This document shows, one piece after another, positions 36,970 through 45,834 of a stretch of DNA of 64,000 bases (positions are counted from its first letter, which is position 1; each line of letters opens with the position of its first letter). The DNA comes from Lachnospiraceae bacterium. GTDB lineage: Bacteria; Bacillota; Clostridia; Lachnospirales; Lachnospiraceae. Location: assembly GCA_017465475.1 (NCBI GenBank), contig JAFTWC010000035.1, positions 1-64,000 of the forward strand, read 5' to 3'. The notes under the pieces are model-generated. The model did no database searches, was not told where the DNA came from, and saw only the letters and a list, made by a program, of their open reading frames with translations. The position numbers were made by a program, and so were the translations under genes.

Positions 36970-37719
36970 ATGGCTATGGAAGAGCAATTATTAAAAAAGA
37001 GGATTACCGAGTTACGGAAACGTGCGGAATATACTTATGGGACAGAGTTCACTGACTTTTTGACCTTAAGTGAAATTGATACGGTAAAATCGGTTCTTCA
37101 TGGAGCTAATTATATGTTTTACGGCGGAATGGAAAATACTGAACGTTGTATGCTTTGTATTGCCCATGAAGATATTGAGATTATGCCGGAGATGTTTCCG
37201 ATTCGAAGTGTTTTGGTTCAACCGAAAAATATGAAGTTTGCGGAATGTTTCGGTCATAGAGATGTGCTCGGCAGCGTCTTGGGACTGGGGTTGGCGCGCG
37301 AGGTAATAGGGGACATTTTCATTCGGGAAAAAGAAGCATTGGTACTATGTACGGAGCAAATAGCTGTGTTTTTGACAGAGCATTTAGTTCAAGTACGCCA
37401 TACCAATGTTGTATGTACTATCTCAGAAAGTTCCGAACAGGATTTTCAAAAAGAGTACCAGTACATTTCGCGGACAGTTTCTGCGGTACGTATTGATACG
37501 ATAGCAGCGGCTGCCTTCGGTATTTCAAGAAGTAGTGCAACTTCGGCAGTTTCAGCCGGGAAAGTATTTATTAACGGTCGTGAAATAACGACACCGTCGA
37601 CATCTGTAAAAGAAGATGATGTGATTTCTTTCAGAGGGCTGGGAAAGGCGAAATTGAAAGAAATTGGCGGACTAACTAAAAAAGGACGTATTACGGTTTC
37701 TTTAGAGCGATACCGATAG
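36970..37719 (+). CDS. ylmH: YlmH-type S4-domain RNA-binding protein
   Basis: This 249-residue protein has the YlmH fold and a C-terminal S4 domain (RIDTIAAAAFGISRSSATSAV). Bacillus YlmH acts in ribosome quality control. It starts just five bases after sepF with no clear RBS, so it may rely on translational coupling. Confidence 0.9.
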   Translation: MAMEEQLLKKRITELRKRAEYTYGTEFTDFLTLSEIDTVKSVLHGANYMFYGGMENTERCMLCIAHEDIEIMPEMFPIRSVLVQPKNMKFAECFGHRDVLGSVLGLGLAREVIGDIFIREKEALVLCTEQIAVFLTEHLVQVRHTNVVCTISESSEQDFQKEYQYISRTVSAVRIDTIAAAAFGISRSSATSAVSAGKVFINGREITTPSTSVKEDDVISFRGLGKAKLKEIGGLTKKGRITVSLERYR

Positions 37720-37732
37720 AGAAAGGAGTTTT

Positions 37733-38332
37733 ATGATTACACCAATTGATATTCAGAACAAAGTTTTTAAATCCGGTGGATTAGGATATGACAAGAAAGA
37801 TGTTGACAGTTTTATGCAGGATCTTCTTGACAATTATGAAATGTTGTATCGTGAGAATATGGAATTAAATGACCGCATCAGCGTATTAAGCGAAGGTCTT
37901 CAGTATTATAAAACAATTGAAAAGACTTTACAAAAGGCATTGGTTTTAGCAGAGCGTACAGCAGAAGAAACCAAAGGAACTGCATTAAAGAATGCGCAGT
38001 TGATTGAGCAGGAGGCTATATCCAAATCCAATATTATTTTAGAAGATGCAAAGCGTGAATTGGAGTTGATTCGTAAACAAACCACAGAATTGATACAGCA
38101 GTATGATATCTATAAAGCGAGATTTAAGAGCTTGGCAAATGCGCAAATGGAATTGTTAGATAGTCCGAGTTTTTCGATTGATATGGAAAAGCTTTCTATG
38201 TTTGAAGCTGTTACAAATTCGATTGATACACCGATAGGCGTATATTCTGAGCAGAAAGAGCAAATGCCGGATAATCCGTTGGATTCGTTAAAAAATGAAG
38301 ATATTGAGATAATTAATTTGGAAGAGGATTAG
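37733..38332 (+). CDS. divIVA: DivIVA-family polar/septal protein
   Basis: This 199-residue protein begins with the DivIVA membrane-binding region (ITPIDIQNKVFKSGGLGYDK, then a coiled coil from about residue 30 to 125). It binds curved membrane at poles or septa. Both MinE and DivIVA are encoded in this window, so which one controls MinCD is open. Confidence 0.93.
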   Translation: MITPIDIQNKVFKSGGLGYDKKDVDSFMQDLLDNYEMLYRENMELNDRISVLSEGLQYYKTIEKTLQKALVLAERTAEETKGTALKNAQLIEQEAISKSNIILEDAKRELELIRKQTTELIQQYDIYKARFKSLANAQMELLDSPSFSIDMEKLSMFEAVTNSIDTPIGVYSEQKEQMPDNPLDSLKNEDIEIINLEED

Positions 38333-38333
38333 A

Positions 38334-39431
38334 GTGTTTATGACGGAAAATGAATTAATTGTACGCGGTGCAGATAATGCACCGCTGTACCCTATAATAT
38401 TTGAAGATTCTTTTGAAGGAATTGGCAAATTACTGGAGTCTTTGCAGATGAAGGGAAGAAAAATATGCATTGTCAGTGATTCCAATGTAGCACCTATTTA
38501 TGCGAAAGAAGTAAGCGGTCTTCTTGAAAAGGAAGGCTTTTTCTGCGTTTCTTATATTTTTACAGCTGGAGAAGCATCTAAAAATTTAGATACAGTTGCC
38601 GGTTTATATGAATTTTTAATTGAACAGTCTTTTGACAGAAGTGATGTTTTACTTGCACTTGGTGGCGGTGTGACCGGGGATTTAACCGGCTTTGCTGCTG
38701 CAACATATTTACGCGGAATTCGTTTTATCGGGATGCCGACCAGTTTGCTTTCTATGGTAGATTCTTCTATCGGAGGTAAAACCGGTGTAGATTATAAGGC
38801 TTATAAAAATATGGTAGGAGCATTTTATCAGCCTTCAGCAGTGTATATTAATATTTCAGCATTACAAACGCTTCCGGAACGGGAATTTTTAGCAGGAATG
38901 GGAGAAGTAGTAAAGCATGGCTTCATTTTAGATAAGGAATACCATGAGTTTTTAAAAGAAAATACAACCTTGATTTTAGAGAAGAATACAGGCGTTCTAA
39001 AAGAAATGATTTATCGAAGTTTAGGTATTAAACGTGGTGTGGTAGAACGAGATCCGAAAGAAAAAGGCGATAGAGCATTATTAAATTTTGGACATACCAT
39101 CGGCCATGCCGTAGAAAAGTTAAATGAATTTTTGTTGTTACATGGCGAATGTGTATCGGTGGGAATGATTGCAGCGGCGGAATTGTCTGTTTTACGTGGT
39201 GCATTGTCTGTTGAGGAGGCGAAGGAGCTTAAAAACCTGATTGTGGGTTTTGGAATGAAGACAACTGTTTTGCCATTGGAGAGAGAGACGTTGTTGGCAG
39301 TGTGTCATAGAGACAAAAAAGCAGATGGAGCAAAAATAAAATTTATATTACTGAATAAGATTGGAGAGGCATTTATCGATTCTGAAGTTTCGGATGAAGA
39401 GATTTGGAAAGCTTTTCAGTCTATAATATAA
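38334..39431 (+). CDS. aroB: 3-dehydroquinate synthase
   Basis: AroB makes 3-dehydroquinate in the shikimate pathway. The 365-residue protein has GGGVTGDLTGFAAATYLRG, the zinc-binding GEVVKHG, LLNFGHTIGHAVE and HGECVSVGM. The start is the GTG at 38334; an ATG at 38340 is also possible. aroB is not a usual member of the divIVA-lspA-rluD run and appears inserted there. Confidence 0.95.
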   Translation: MFMTENELIVRGADNAPLYPIIFEDSFEGIGKLLESLQMKGRKICIVSDSNVAPIYAKEVSGLLEKEGFFCVSYIFTAGEASKNLDTVAGLYEFLIEQSFDRSDVLLALGGGVTGDLTGFAAATYLRGIRFIGMPTSLLSMVDSSIGGKTGVDYKAYKNMVGAFYQPSAVYINISALQTLPEREFLAGMGEVVKHGFILDKEYHEFLKENTTLILEKNTGVLKEMIYRSLGIKRGVVERDPKEKGDRALLNFGHTIGHAVEKLNEFLLLHGECVSVGMIAAAELSVLRGALSVEEAKELKNLIVGFGMKTTVLPLERETLLAVCHRDKKADGAKIKFILLNKIGEAFIDSEVSDEEIWKAFQSII

Positions 39432-39445
39432 TATTTGGGGGAACT

Positions 39446-39955
39446 ATGGAGCGCAAAGAGTTTATTCGTGATTGTTTGATTCATATAAGTCTGTTAGTGG
39501 TTTTAATTATCGTGGATCAGTTGACCAAAGTGTGGGCGCGTACGTCGTTGGTAAATGAACCGATTGTTGTTTTGAAAAACGTTTTTTCATTCCGATTAAT
39601 TTATAACACAGGAGCATCCTTTGGGATTTTTCATAATCATACATTAGTGCTGACTATTTTTTCCATTGTTGGGATGCTTGCAATTGGTGTGTTTTATTTT
39701 ATGTTACCGAAAATTAAGAAAATGCGATGGATGCGTTTGACCCTGGCTTTGATTATTGCAGGCGGCATCGGAAACATTATTGATCGAATTGCATTTGGCA
39801 AGGTTACTGATATGATTTCTTTTGATTTAATTAATTTTCCGGTATTCAATGTGGCAGATATCGGAGTAACGTGCGGCGCAATTGTGATGTGTGTTTTATG
39901 GATTTTTTATTACAAAGATGAGGATTTTAGTACATGGAAGAAATCAAATTCATAG
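39446..39955 (+). CDS. lspA: Lipoprotein signal peptidase
   Basis: This 169-residue membrane aspartic protease cleaves lipoprotein signal peptides. It has four membrane segments, VDQLTKVWAR, the catalytic Asp in GGIGNIIDRI and the second in FNVADIGV. The ATG at 39446 follows ttggggg. It overlaps rluD by 22 bases. Confidence 0.96.
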   Translation: MERKEFIRDCLIHISLLVVLIIVDQLTKVWARTSLVNEPIVVLKNVFSFRLIYNTGASFGIFHNHTLVLTIFSIVGMLAIGVFYFMLPKIKKMRWMRLTLALIIAGGIGNIIDRIAFGKVTDMISFDLINFPVFNVADIGVTCGAIVMCVLWIFYYKDEDFSTWKKSNS

Positions 39956-40860
39956 CAAGGGAATCTGATGCAGGACTTCGATTGGACAAATGTATTGCAG
40001 TGAATCATCCGGAAGTATCAAGATCTTATGTACAGAAATTGATTGAAAGCGGCGGCGCGTGGATAAACGGGAATACAGGCCGTTGTAAGGACTTTGTTAA
40101 AGAAGGCGATGAGGTCAAAGTTCTAATTCCTGCGCCGGAAGGATTGGAAGTGGATGCAGAAGATATCCCGTTAGAGGTAATTTTTGAGGATGATGATATT
40201 ATTGTAGTAAATAAACCTAAGGGAATGGTAGTACATCCTGCAGCGGGACATTATACCGGCACTTTAGTAAATGGCTTGTTATATCATTGTAAAGGGTCGT
40301 TGTCCGGGATTAACGGGATTTTACGTCCGGGCATTGTTCATCGGATTGATAAAGATACTACAGGTATTATTGTGGCTTGTAAAAATGATACAGCTCACAG
40401 AAGTTTGGCAGAACAGTTTAAAGAACATTCTATTACAAGACGTTATGAAGCTCTTGTGTATGGGGTTTTTAAAGAGCCGGAGGGAAGAGTAGAGTCATTT
40501 ATCAGCAGAAATCCGGAGGAACGCATGAAGATGATGGTAAATCCGACAAGAGGAAAGTTTGCGGCCACGAACTATCGGGTAAAAGAACAGTTTGGCAATA
40601 AGTATTCTCATATTGTTTGCCAATTAGAAACGGGAAGAACCCATCAAATCAGAGTACATATGACAAGTCTGGGGCATCCGTTGCTGGGAGATACCGTTTA
40701 TGGACCGAAAAAAGATCCGTTTCAATTGACAGGGCAAACATTACATGCTGGAGTGCTTGGATTTGTTCACCCCTCAACAGGAGAGTATATGGAATTCTCT
40801 TCCGAACTACCGGAGTATTTTACCAATCTAATGGAAAAGTTCCGAACCAAGTTTTGTTAA
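39934..40860 (+). CDS. rluD: Pseudouridine synthase, RluD family
   Basis: This 308-residue protein has an N-terminal S4 domain (LRLDKCIAVNHPEVSRSYVQKLI) and the catalytic motif HRIDKDTTG with the essential Asp. It makes pseudouridines in 23S rRNA; the exact positions cannot be told. lspA-rluD is a common neighbour pair. Confidence 0.93.
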   Translation: MEEIKFIARESDAGLRLDKCIAVNHPEVSRSYVQKLIESGGAWINGNTGRCKDFVKEGDEVKVLIPAPEGLEVDAEDIPLEVIFEDDDIIVVNKPKGMVVHPAAGHYTGTLVNGLLYHCKGSLSGINGILRPGIVHRIDKDTTGIIVACKNDTAHRSLAEQFKEHSITRRYEALVYGVFKEPEGRVESFISRNPEERMKMMVNPTRGKFAATNYRVKEQFGNKYSHIVCQLETGRTHQIRVHMTSLGHPLLGDTVYGPKKDPFQLTGQTLHAGVLGFVHPSTGEYMEFSSELPEYFTNLMEKFRTKFC

Positions 40861-40937
40861 GGACTATCATTATTGTAAAAAACGAAGAGAATAGTTATAT
40901 TATAATTTCGTTTTATGGAAGGAGTGCTTTTGTAGAA

Positions 40938-42158
40938 ATGAAACGAAGCGCAGTAAGTGAGTTAATAAAATGGAAAGAGAACGGAACTTCGGTTCCGTTT
41001 TTGTTGGTCGGAACCAAAGGAACCGGAAAGACATATTTGGCGATAGAGTTTTCTTTGGCATATTATCCGCAATATTTATATGTAAATTTTGAATTGAATA
41101 AAGCAGCAAATGATTTTTTTACTGACAAAATTTTATCCGGTTATTCTGTTGCAGAAACGGTAGCTACTTTTTTTCAAATAGAGGAGCGCTATTTATCTGA
41201 ATTGGTTGTTATTTTTGATGAGGTTTCATTTTGCCCAACATTGTTTGAGGCACTAAAAGGAAAAGAGCCGTTTGCTGTGATTGCTATTTCCGGAGTGACA
41301 ACATCGTTACAAAACAAAGAACATTTTCATGTATGTCATTTGTTCCCGTTAGGTTTTGATGAGTTTTTATCAGCGGTAGGAAGTGATTGGTACATCGATA
41401 TTATACAGGGGCATTTTCAACAACTCAAACCGGTTCCTGATATTGTTCACCAGGAATTAATGGCATTATTTGAAGAATATTTAGTTGTGGGAGGCATGCC
41501 GGCTGCAATTAATGAATATATTTCTTCTAAATCGGTTAACAATGTCAGCGAAATACATTATAACATACTGAATCGTATGGAATCGGTTATGGAACATATC
41601 TGTGATGAAAAGAAAGCAGGAAAAGCAAAACAGATTATGCAGGTATTATCAGAACAATTAATGCGTGAAAATAAAAAATTTCGATTTAATAGTATACGCA
41701 AGGGAGTTACCTATGCATTGTATCAAGATAGTATTTTAGCATTAGAAGAGTGTGGTATGGTATTGCGTTTAAATGAACAAAGTAAAACGACACACTTTAA
41801 GTTATATTTACCGGATGTCGGAATGCTTTCTTCAGCATTTGATGGAATTGAGACAGAAGAAACCAGAAAAGCATTATTGGAGAATTATGTGATGCAAACA
41901 TTGGTTGGAAAAGAACAATATCAATTGAAATTCTGGGAATCGGATGCTCAGGCAAAACTTGAATTTATACTTCAAAAAGATAATGAGGAGACACCAGTAG
42001 AACTTAGAACTTCAACAAACGGGAAAGGGAAAAGTATCGCCTCTTTCCAAAATATTAAAGGAAAGCAGGGGCAAAAGTATTATCGTTTTGGATTTGAAAA
42101 TTTCTATTCTACATCTGTCTTGCTGCAAGTTCCGTACTATGCAATTTTTTGCTTATAA
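40938..42158 (+). CDS. Divergent AAA_14/DUF4143-type ATPase, nuclease motif lost
   Basis: This 406-residue protein starts at ATG 40938 with an upstream ggaaggag at a rather long spacing. Walker A is GTKGTGKT and Walker B is LVVIFDEVS. It resembles the 18578-19921 protein in order and length, including FPLGFDEFLSAVG. Where that protein has DxnExK, this one reads KLEFILQ...PVELR. The Lys is therefore replaced and the nuclease-like site looks inactive. It may be a degenerate paralogue. Confidence 0.75.
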   Translation: MKRSAVSELIKWKENGTSVPFLLVGTKGTGKTYLAIEFSLAYYPQYLYVNFELNKAANDFFTDKILSGYSVAETVATFFQIEERYLSELVVIFDEVSFCPTLFEALKGKEPFAVIAISGVTTSLQNKEHFHVCHLFPLGFDEFLSAVGSDWYIDIIQGHFQQLKPVPDIVHQELMALFEEYLVVGGMPAAINEYISSKSVNNVSEIHYNILNRMESVMEHICDEKKAGKAKQIMQVLSEQLMRENKKFRFNSIRKGVTYALYQDSILALEECGMVLRLNEQSKTTHFKLYLPDVGMLSSAFDGIETEETRKALLENYVMQTLVGKEQYQLKFWESDAQAKLEFILQKDNEETPVELRTSTNGKGKSIASFQNIKGKQGQKYYRFGFENFYSTSVLLQVPYYAIFCL

Positions 42159-42200
42159 TTAACAGGTATGACTTTTTTTGACAAAAAACCGAATTGATGC

Positions 42201-42229
42201 TTGCATTTTCAATTCTAGTGTGGTAGAAT
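42201..42229 (+). promoter_or_regulatory. Promoter of the BlaI-like gene
   Basis: TTGCAT at 42201-42206 and TAGAAT at 42224-42229 are 17 bases apart. The -10 lies inside the palindrome at 42209-42232. Confidence 0.6.
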
Positions 42230-42232
42230 TGA
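42209..42232. promoter_or_regulatory. Palindromic operator candidate
   Basis: A perfect inverted repeat with 9-bp arms (tcaattcta and tagaattga, 6-base gap) covers the -10 of the downstream promoter. A dimeric BlaI-type repressor encoded by the next gene is the likely binder. Confidence 0.6.
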
Positions 42233-42338
42233 ACTACACCGTCACTCAAACGTTTTTTTGAGAACGCAAAGTAAAGAGATAGAGCAGAAGGGTCTTTTTA
42301 CAAGCGTAGAATTCAGGTGTAAAGGGGTTGAAAAGTAC

Positions 42339-42704
42339 ATGGGTGATATACGATTACACGAAGGTGAATTAAATATCATGGAATTGCTTTGGTCAAACAA
42401 AGTGTTGGCTGCAAAAGATATTGCAAAGATTATCAAAGAGTATGTTGGTTGGGAAAAAAACACTACCTATACGGTTATCAATCGTTTGGTCGAGAAAGGT
42501 GCCGTTAGAAGAGAAGATCCCGGATTTATATGTCGGGCACTTATCTCCAAAAGAACAGTTCAAAATACGGAGACAAAAGCACTGTTGGATAAAGTATATA
42601 ATGGTTCATTAAATAATTTTTTGGTAGAGTACTTAAAGAATCAGCTATTAACTCCAACGGATATTATGGAGCTGGAACGTATTGTTAATGACTATAAAAT
42701 GTAA
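42339..42704 (+). CDS. BlaI/MecI/CopY-family transcriptional repressor
   Basis: This 121-residue winged-helix protein has LHEGELNIMELLW and NTTYTVINRLVEKGAVRR, typical of BlaI/MecI DNA-binding domains. I use ATG 42339, preceded by aaagggg. No BlaR1-type sensor, beta-lactamase or copper gene is near, so it is an orphan regulator. It converges on xerS, with 17 bases between the stops. Confidence 0.82.
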   Translation: MGDIRLHEGELNIMELLWSNKVLAAKDIAKIIKEYVGWEKNTTYTVINRLVEKGAVRREDPGFICRALISKRTVQNTETKALLDKVYNGSLNNFLVEYLKNQLLTPTDIMELERIVNDYKM

Positions 42705-42721
42705 CATAGCAAATTTGACGT

Positions 42722-43777
42722 TTACTTTTTTTCTCGCAGTGTAACAGCATTTTTTGCACTGCGTCGTCTTTCTTCCTCAATATCTGCGTAGTGCTTACGG
42801 GTAGTATTTACATCTTTATGACCAAGGACATCGGCTACTAAATAGATGTCTCCGGTTTCTTTGTAAAGCTCGGTACCGTAAGTGCTACGCAATTTGTGTG
42901 GTGTAATCTTTTTTACTGTCGTAACAACTTTCGCATATTTTTTTACTAATATTTCTACATTACGTACACTGATGCGTTGCATCCGGTTGGATAAGAAAAA
43001 TGCATTTTCATGACCTTCTTTTGCAATGATTTTTTTGCGTTCTTCGTAATAAGTCAGTAATGCTTCACGAACTTCTTCACCAAAGTATACAAAGGATTCA
43101 TAACCGCCTTTGCGTACAATGTTAATTCGATCACTGGAAAAATCTATGTCTTTTATATCGATACCAACACATTCAGACACACGGATACCGGTACCAAGAA
43201 GAAGAGTAGTAAGGGCCAAATCCCGTGTCTTATTTGCTTCATGACGAACTTGTTGCTGTTTTGTGAGACGGGCACCGCTTTCTACCTGATCAAGAAAATC
43301 AGCTACTTCATTAGGCTCAAAGCGAATAATATTTTTTTCGTGAATTTTAGGCATGGTTACCTGCAAGGTAGGATTCTCTGAAATCATACGATTTGCATGA
43401 AAATAACGATAGAACGTCCGTAGAGAGGCTAATTTACGTTTAATTCCTCGTTCATTATTCGTAATTTCTTTTCCTTCTTTATTTGTATAGAGTTTTAAAT
43501 ATTCCAAATATTCTTCAATATCCATCGGTGTTAATTGAGTCAATAACTCAAATCCAATGTCTTTTAACGGCTTTCCCTGATATAACGGATTGGTTGCAGA
43601 AATGTATTCAAAAAAAACATGCAAATCAAATGCATAGGCAATTCTTGTTCTGGATGCGGTTACCGGTTCTATACCACGAAAAAAAGTTGCAACATAGGAC
43701 GGCAAATCAGCAATCAATTCACGTAACCGTTTTGTGTTTTGAATTGTAACTTGTTCGTGATAAGTACGTTGTTCCAT
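42722..43777 (-). CDS. xerS: Tyrosine recombinase, XerS type
   Basis: This 351-residue site-specific recombinase has an N-terminal SAM-like core-binding domain and a C-terminal catalytic domain. The catalytic residues are R199 (GTGIRVSE), K223 (VRKGG), H294 and R297 (PHKLR), H320 (LGHKD) and the nucleophile Y330 (KHYADI). The start RTYHEQVTIQNTKRLRELIADLP resembles XerS, the single-gene Xer of streptococci that resolves chromosome dimers. No phage or transposon genes adjoin it. It lies at the strand switch of the window. Confidence 0.85.
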   Translation of the reverse strand: MEQRTYHEQVTIQNTKRLRELIADLPSYVATFFRGIEPVTASRTRIAYAFDLHVFFEYISATNPLYQGKPLKDIGFELLTQLTPMDIEEYLEYLKLYTNKEGKEITNNERGIKRKLASLRTFYRYFHANRMISENPTLQVTMPKIHEKNIIRFEPNEVADFLDQVESGARLTKQQQVRHEANKTRDLALTTLLLGTGIRVSECVGIDIKDIDFSSDRINIVRKGGYESFVYFGEEVREALLTYYEERKKIIAKEGHENAFFLSNRMQRISVRNVEILVKKYAKVVTTVKKITPHKLRSTYGTELYKETGDIYLVADVLGHKDVNTTRKHYADIEEERRRSAKNAVTLREKK

Positions 43778-43817
43778 GATTGACCTCCGAAATCCTTTAA
43801 TTTTTTTACAGATGCTT

Positions 43818-43847
43818 ATTATAATAGGTGCAGAAGCGTATATGCAA
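43818..43847 (-). promoter_or_regulatory. Promoter of xerS
   Basis: On the minus strand, TTGCAT (43847-43842) and TATAAT (43823-43818) are 18 bases apart, just upstream of the xerS start at 43777. Confidence 0.6.
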
Positions 43848-43865
43848 AATTGCGCTAAACCATAG

Positions 43866-43900
43866 TTTATCGAAAAAACATAACCATATTTTAGCTGAAA
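43866..43900. other. Possible dif-like recombination site
   Basis: This A/T-rich stretch of 35 bases runs from tttatcgaaaaaacataa to attttagctgaaa. It lies directly upstream of the xerS promoter. From memory, it resembles the streptococcal difSL site in its CGAAAAA, central TAA, TTTT and TGAAA blocks, but with a few extra bases in the middle. In streptococci difSL also sits next to xerS. The match is imperfect, so this is a candidate only. Confidence 0.35.
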
Positions 43901-43922
43901 GAGTGGTTTTTATAGAAAATCC

Positions 43923-43968
43923 CCCAATCATAGAATTTCTGAGCGAATCAATTAATTCTATGATTGGG
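43923..43968 (-). terminator. Terminator hairpin after the GH-like gene
   Basis: Perfect 15-bp arms (43923-43937 and 43954-43968) lie 18 bases beyond the stop of the minus-strand gene ending at 43986. On the minus strand the stem is followed by a T-rich stretch (ggggattttctat). Confidence 0.65.
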
Positions 43969-43985
43969 ATGACATCTTGTATAAA

Positions 43986-45782
43986 TTATTTAAATTCTTT
44001 CATCATATTTTGTATTGCAGCATGATTCTTTTTGGAAATCAAATACCGATAACTATACAGAGCAAATCCGTCAACTCGTTGGGTATCACGTGCTTCACGA
44101 ATCATGTTGCGTAAAACATTTTTATTTTTATACCAAGCGGTTCCTTCTGTTTTTATTCCTGCTTTATAAGCGCCGATTCCTACGTAAAGTTTAACATCAG
44201 GATTGATGGCTTCATCAATGAAACGCGCTAATATCTCGTCATACGGATAAATGTCGTGGTCGTTACTCCAATATAACTGAGGACACAAATAATCAATGTA
44301 TCCATCATGACTGAGCCACGTTTCAAAATCTACATAATATTTGTCATCAGCCTTTAAGGCATCCATAAATCCACCGGGACTAATACCGAACACCACATCC
44401 GGATCAATTTCCTTTACTGTTGAATAAATGTTTTTCACCAGTGTATTTACATTGTTACGACGCCAGTCTGCAATTGACATATATTCTTTGCCGCGATTCA
44501 CTTGAAAATTCTTATAAACTTCATATTCTTTTGCGTCAAAATTCTTTGTGAAATTTTTACCAAGCGACGGATAGAAATAATCATCAAAATGGATTCCGTC
44601 AACGTCATAATTCTCAACAATTTCTTTAATTCCGTTTATTATCAGTGTTTGTACTTCTTCTACAGCCGGATTATAATACAGCTTTCCGGAATATGTAAGA
44701 ACGTTGCGGTCATTCTTTTTAAAACTGTCTGTACGGTAGATTCGTGCCGGATTATCCTTACTTAAATCTTTTACATTGGTCGAACTTGATGTAATACGAT
44801 ACGGATTTAGCCAAGCATGAAACTCCAATCCTCTCGCATGAGCTTCTTTTACCATAATGGAAAGCGGATCAAACCCTGGATCCTTTCCTTGTGTACCTGA
44901 AGCATAACGTGACCAAGGAAAATAATCAGAATCATACATCGCATCGCCAAATGGGCGGACATGTACAATAACAGCATTCATATTCATAGCAACTACTTCA
45001 TCAAACATAGTTCGAATATGTTTTTGAAATTCCTTTTTGGTATATCCGTTTGAGCTGAATTCCAAATAAGAAATCCAAACTGCGCGAAATTCATTATCTT
45101 TATCTGTTTTATCATTACTGTCGATTTTGGAATTTTTCTCAAATCGTTTGATGACAATCGAATTATTGCCTGCCTCATCAGTTGCAAGAAAAGAATATTT
45201 CCCTTCGTTTAAAATAATACCGGCTTCATTCGTAATATCTTTTGCCGTTTTCCAAACTTCGTCGGAAACATCTCCGTAAGCTCCTTCCACATAACGAAGA
45301 GAAACGTCATACATAGAATTATCAGTTACGGTAGGTGTTACGAAAAAGAAATCTTCCAATGGCTCAGAGGCAAGGGTGATTTTTGGCGACTCTGAATCGA
45401 TATTATTTAACCGAAAAACATGTAACGCTTCCTCTCCTGCTTTGTTCATAGCAAAGACGGAAACATATCCGTTTTCACGTGCAAAAAAAGAGTACTCACC
45501 GGCTTCGTTTTTTTCAATAGTAGTTCCGTTTTCTTCGTATTGCGTAAAATAAATACTTTTTGCGACTCTGGCATAAGCATATTTTAATACTGTAATTTCA
45601 GAATTGCTTTGAAGTGTTACTTTGATTTCCAATGCATTTGTTAACGTGCTTTCATCATACTCTACGTCAAGTTGTAAACTTGATGCTGCCCTGGCAGTAA
45701 AACTACTCATCGGGCAAAAAATGCACAGCATGAGAATAAGTAATACCGAAATAACTTTACGACTTTTTTCAATTTGTTTCAT
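43986..45782 (-). CDS. Secreted family 10-like glycosylhydrolase (GHL10/DUF187)
   Basis: This 598-residue protein starts with a signal peptide (hydrophobic core about residues 11-25, end TARAAS). An Ig-like or fibronectin-like region follows to about 220. The GHL10 barrel starts with FRAVWISYLEFSSNGYT and includes VIVHVRPFGDAMYDSDYFPWS, FHAWLNPYRI and YDVDGIHFDDYFYP. Relatives such as Bacillus YngK are thought to act on cell-wall or polysaccharide substrates. It follows the amidase gene upstream and is probably in the same unit. Confidence 0.85.
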   Translation of the reverse strand: MKQIEKSRKVISVLLILMLCIFCPMSSFTARAASSLQLDVEYDESTLTNALEIKVTLQSNSEITVLKYAYARVAKSIYFTQYEENGTTIEKNEAGEYSFFARENGYVSVFAMNKAGEEALHVFRLNNIDSESPKITLASEPLEDFFFVTPTVTDNSMYDVSLRYVEGAYGDVSDEVWKTAKDITNEAGIILNEGKYSFLATDEAGNNSIVIKRFEKNSKIDSNDKTDKDNEFRAVWISYLEFSSNGYTKKEFQKHIRTMFDEVVAMNMNAVIVHVRPFGDAMYDSDYFPWSRYASGTQGKDPGFDPLSIMVKEAHARGLEFHAWLNPYRITSSSTNVKDLSKDNPARIYRTDSFKKNDRNVLTYSGKLYYNPAVEEVQTLIINGIKEIVENYDVDGIHFDDYFYPSLGKNFTKNFDAKEYEVYKNFQVNRGKEYMSIADWRRNNVNTLVKNIYSTVKEIDPDVVFGISPGGFMDALKADDKYYVDFETWLSHDGYIDYLCPQLYWSNDHDIYPYDEILARFIDEAINPDVKLYVGIGAYKAGIKTEGTAWYKNKNVLRNMIREARDTQRVDGFALYSYRYLISKKNHAAIQNMMKEFK

Positions 45783-45834
45783 TTTGAATCTCCCTTCTTA
45801 TATACGTTTACATGTAACATCGGAATTTCCTCTG

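Noticed and set aside
42722-43777. Phage or transposon integrase
   Set aside because: The protein resembles XerS and no phage, transposase or attachment-site genes are adjacent.
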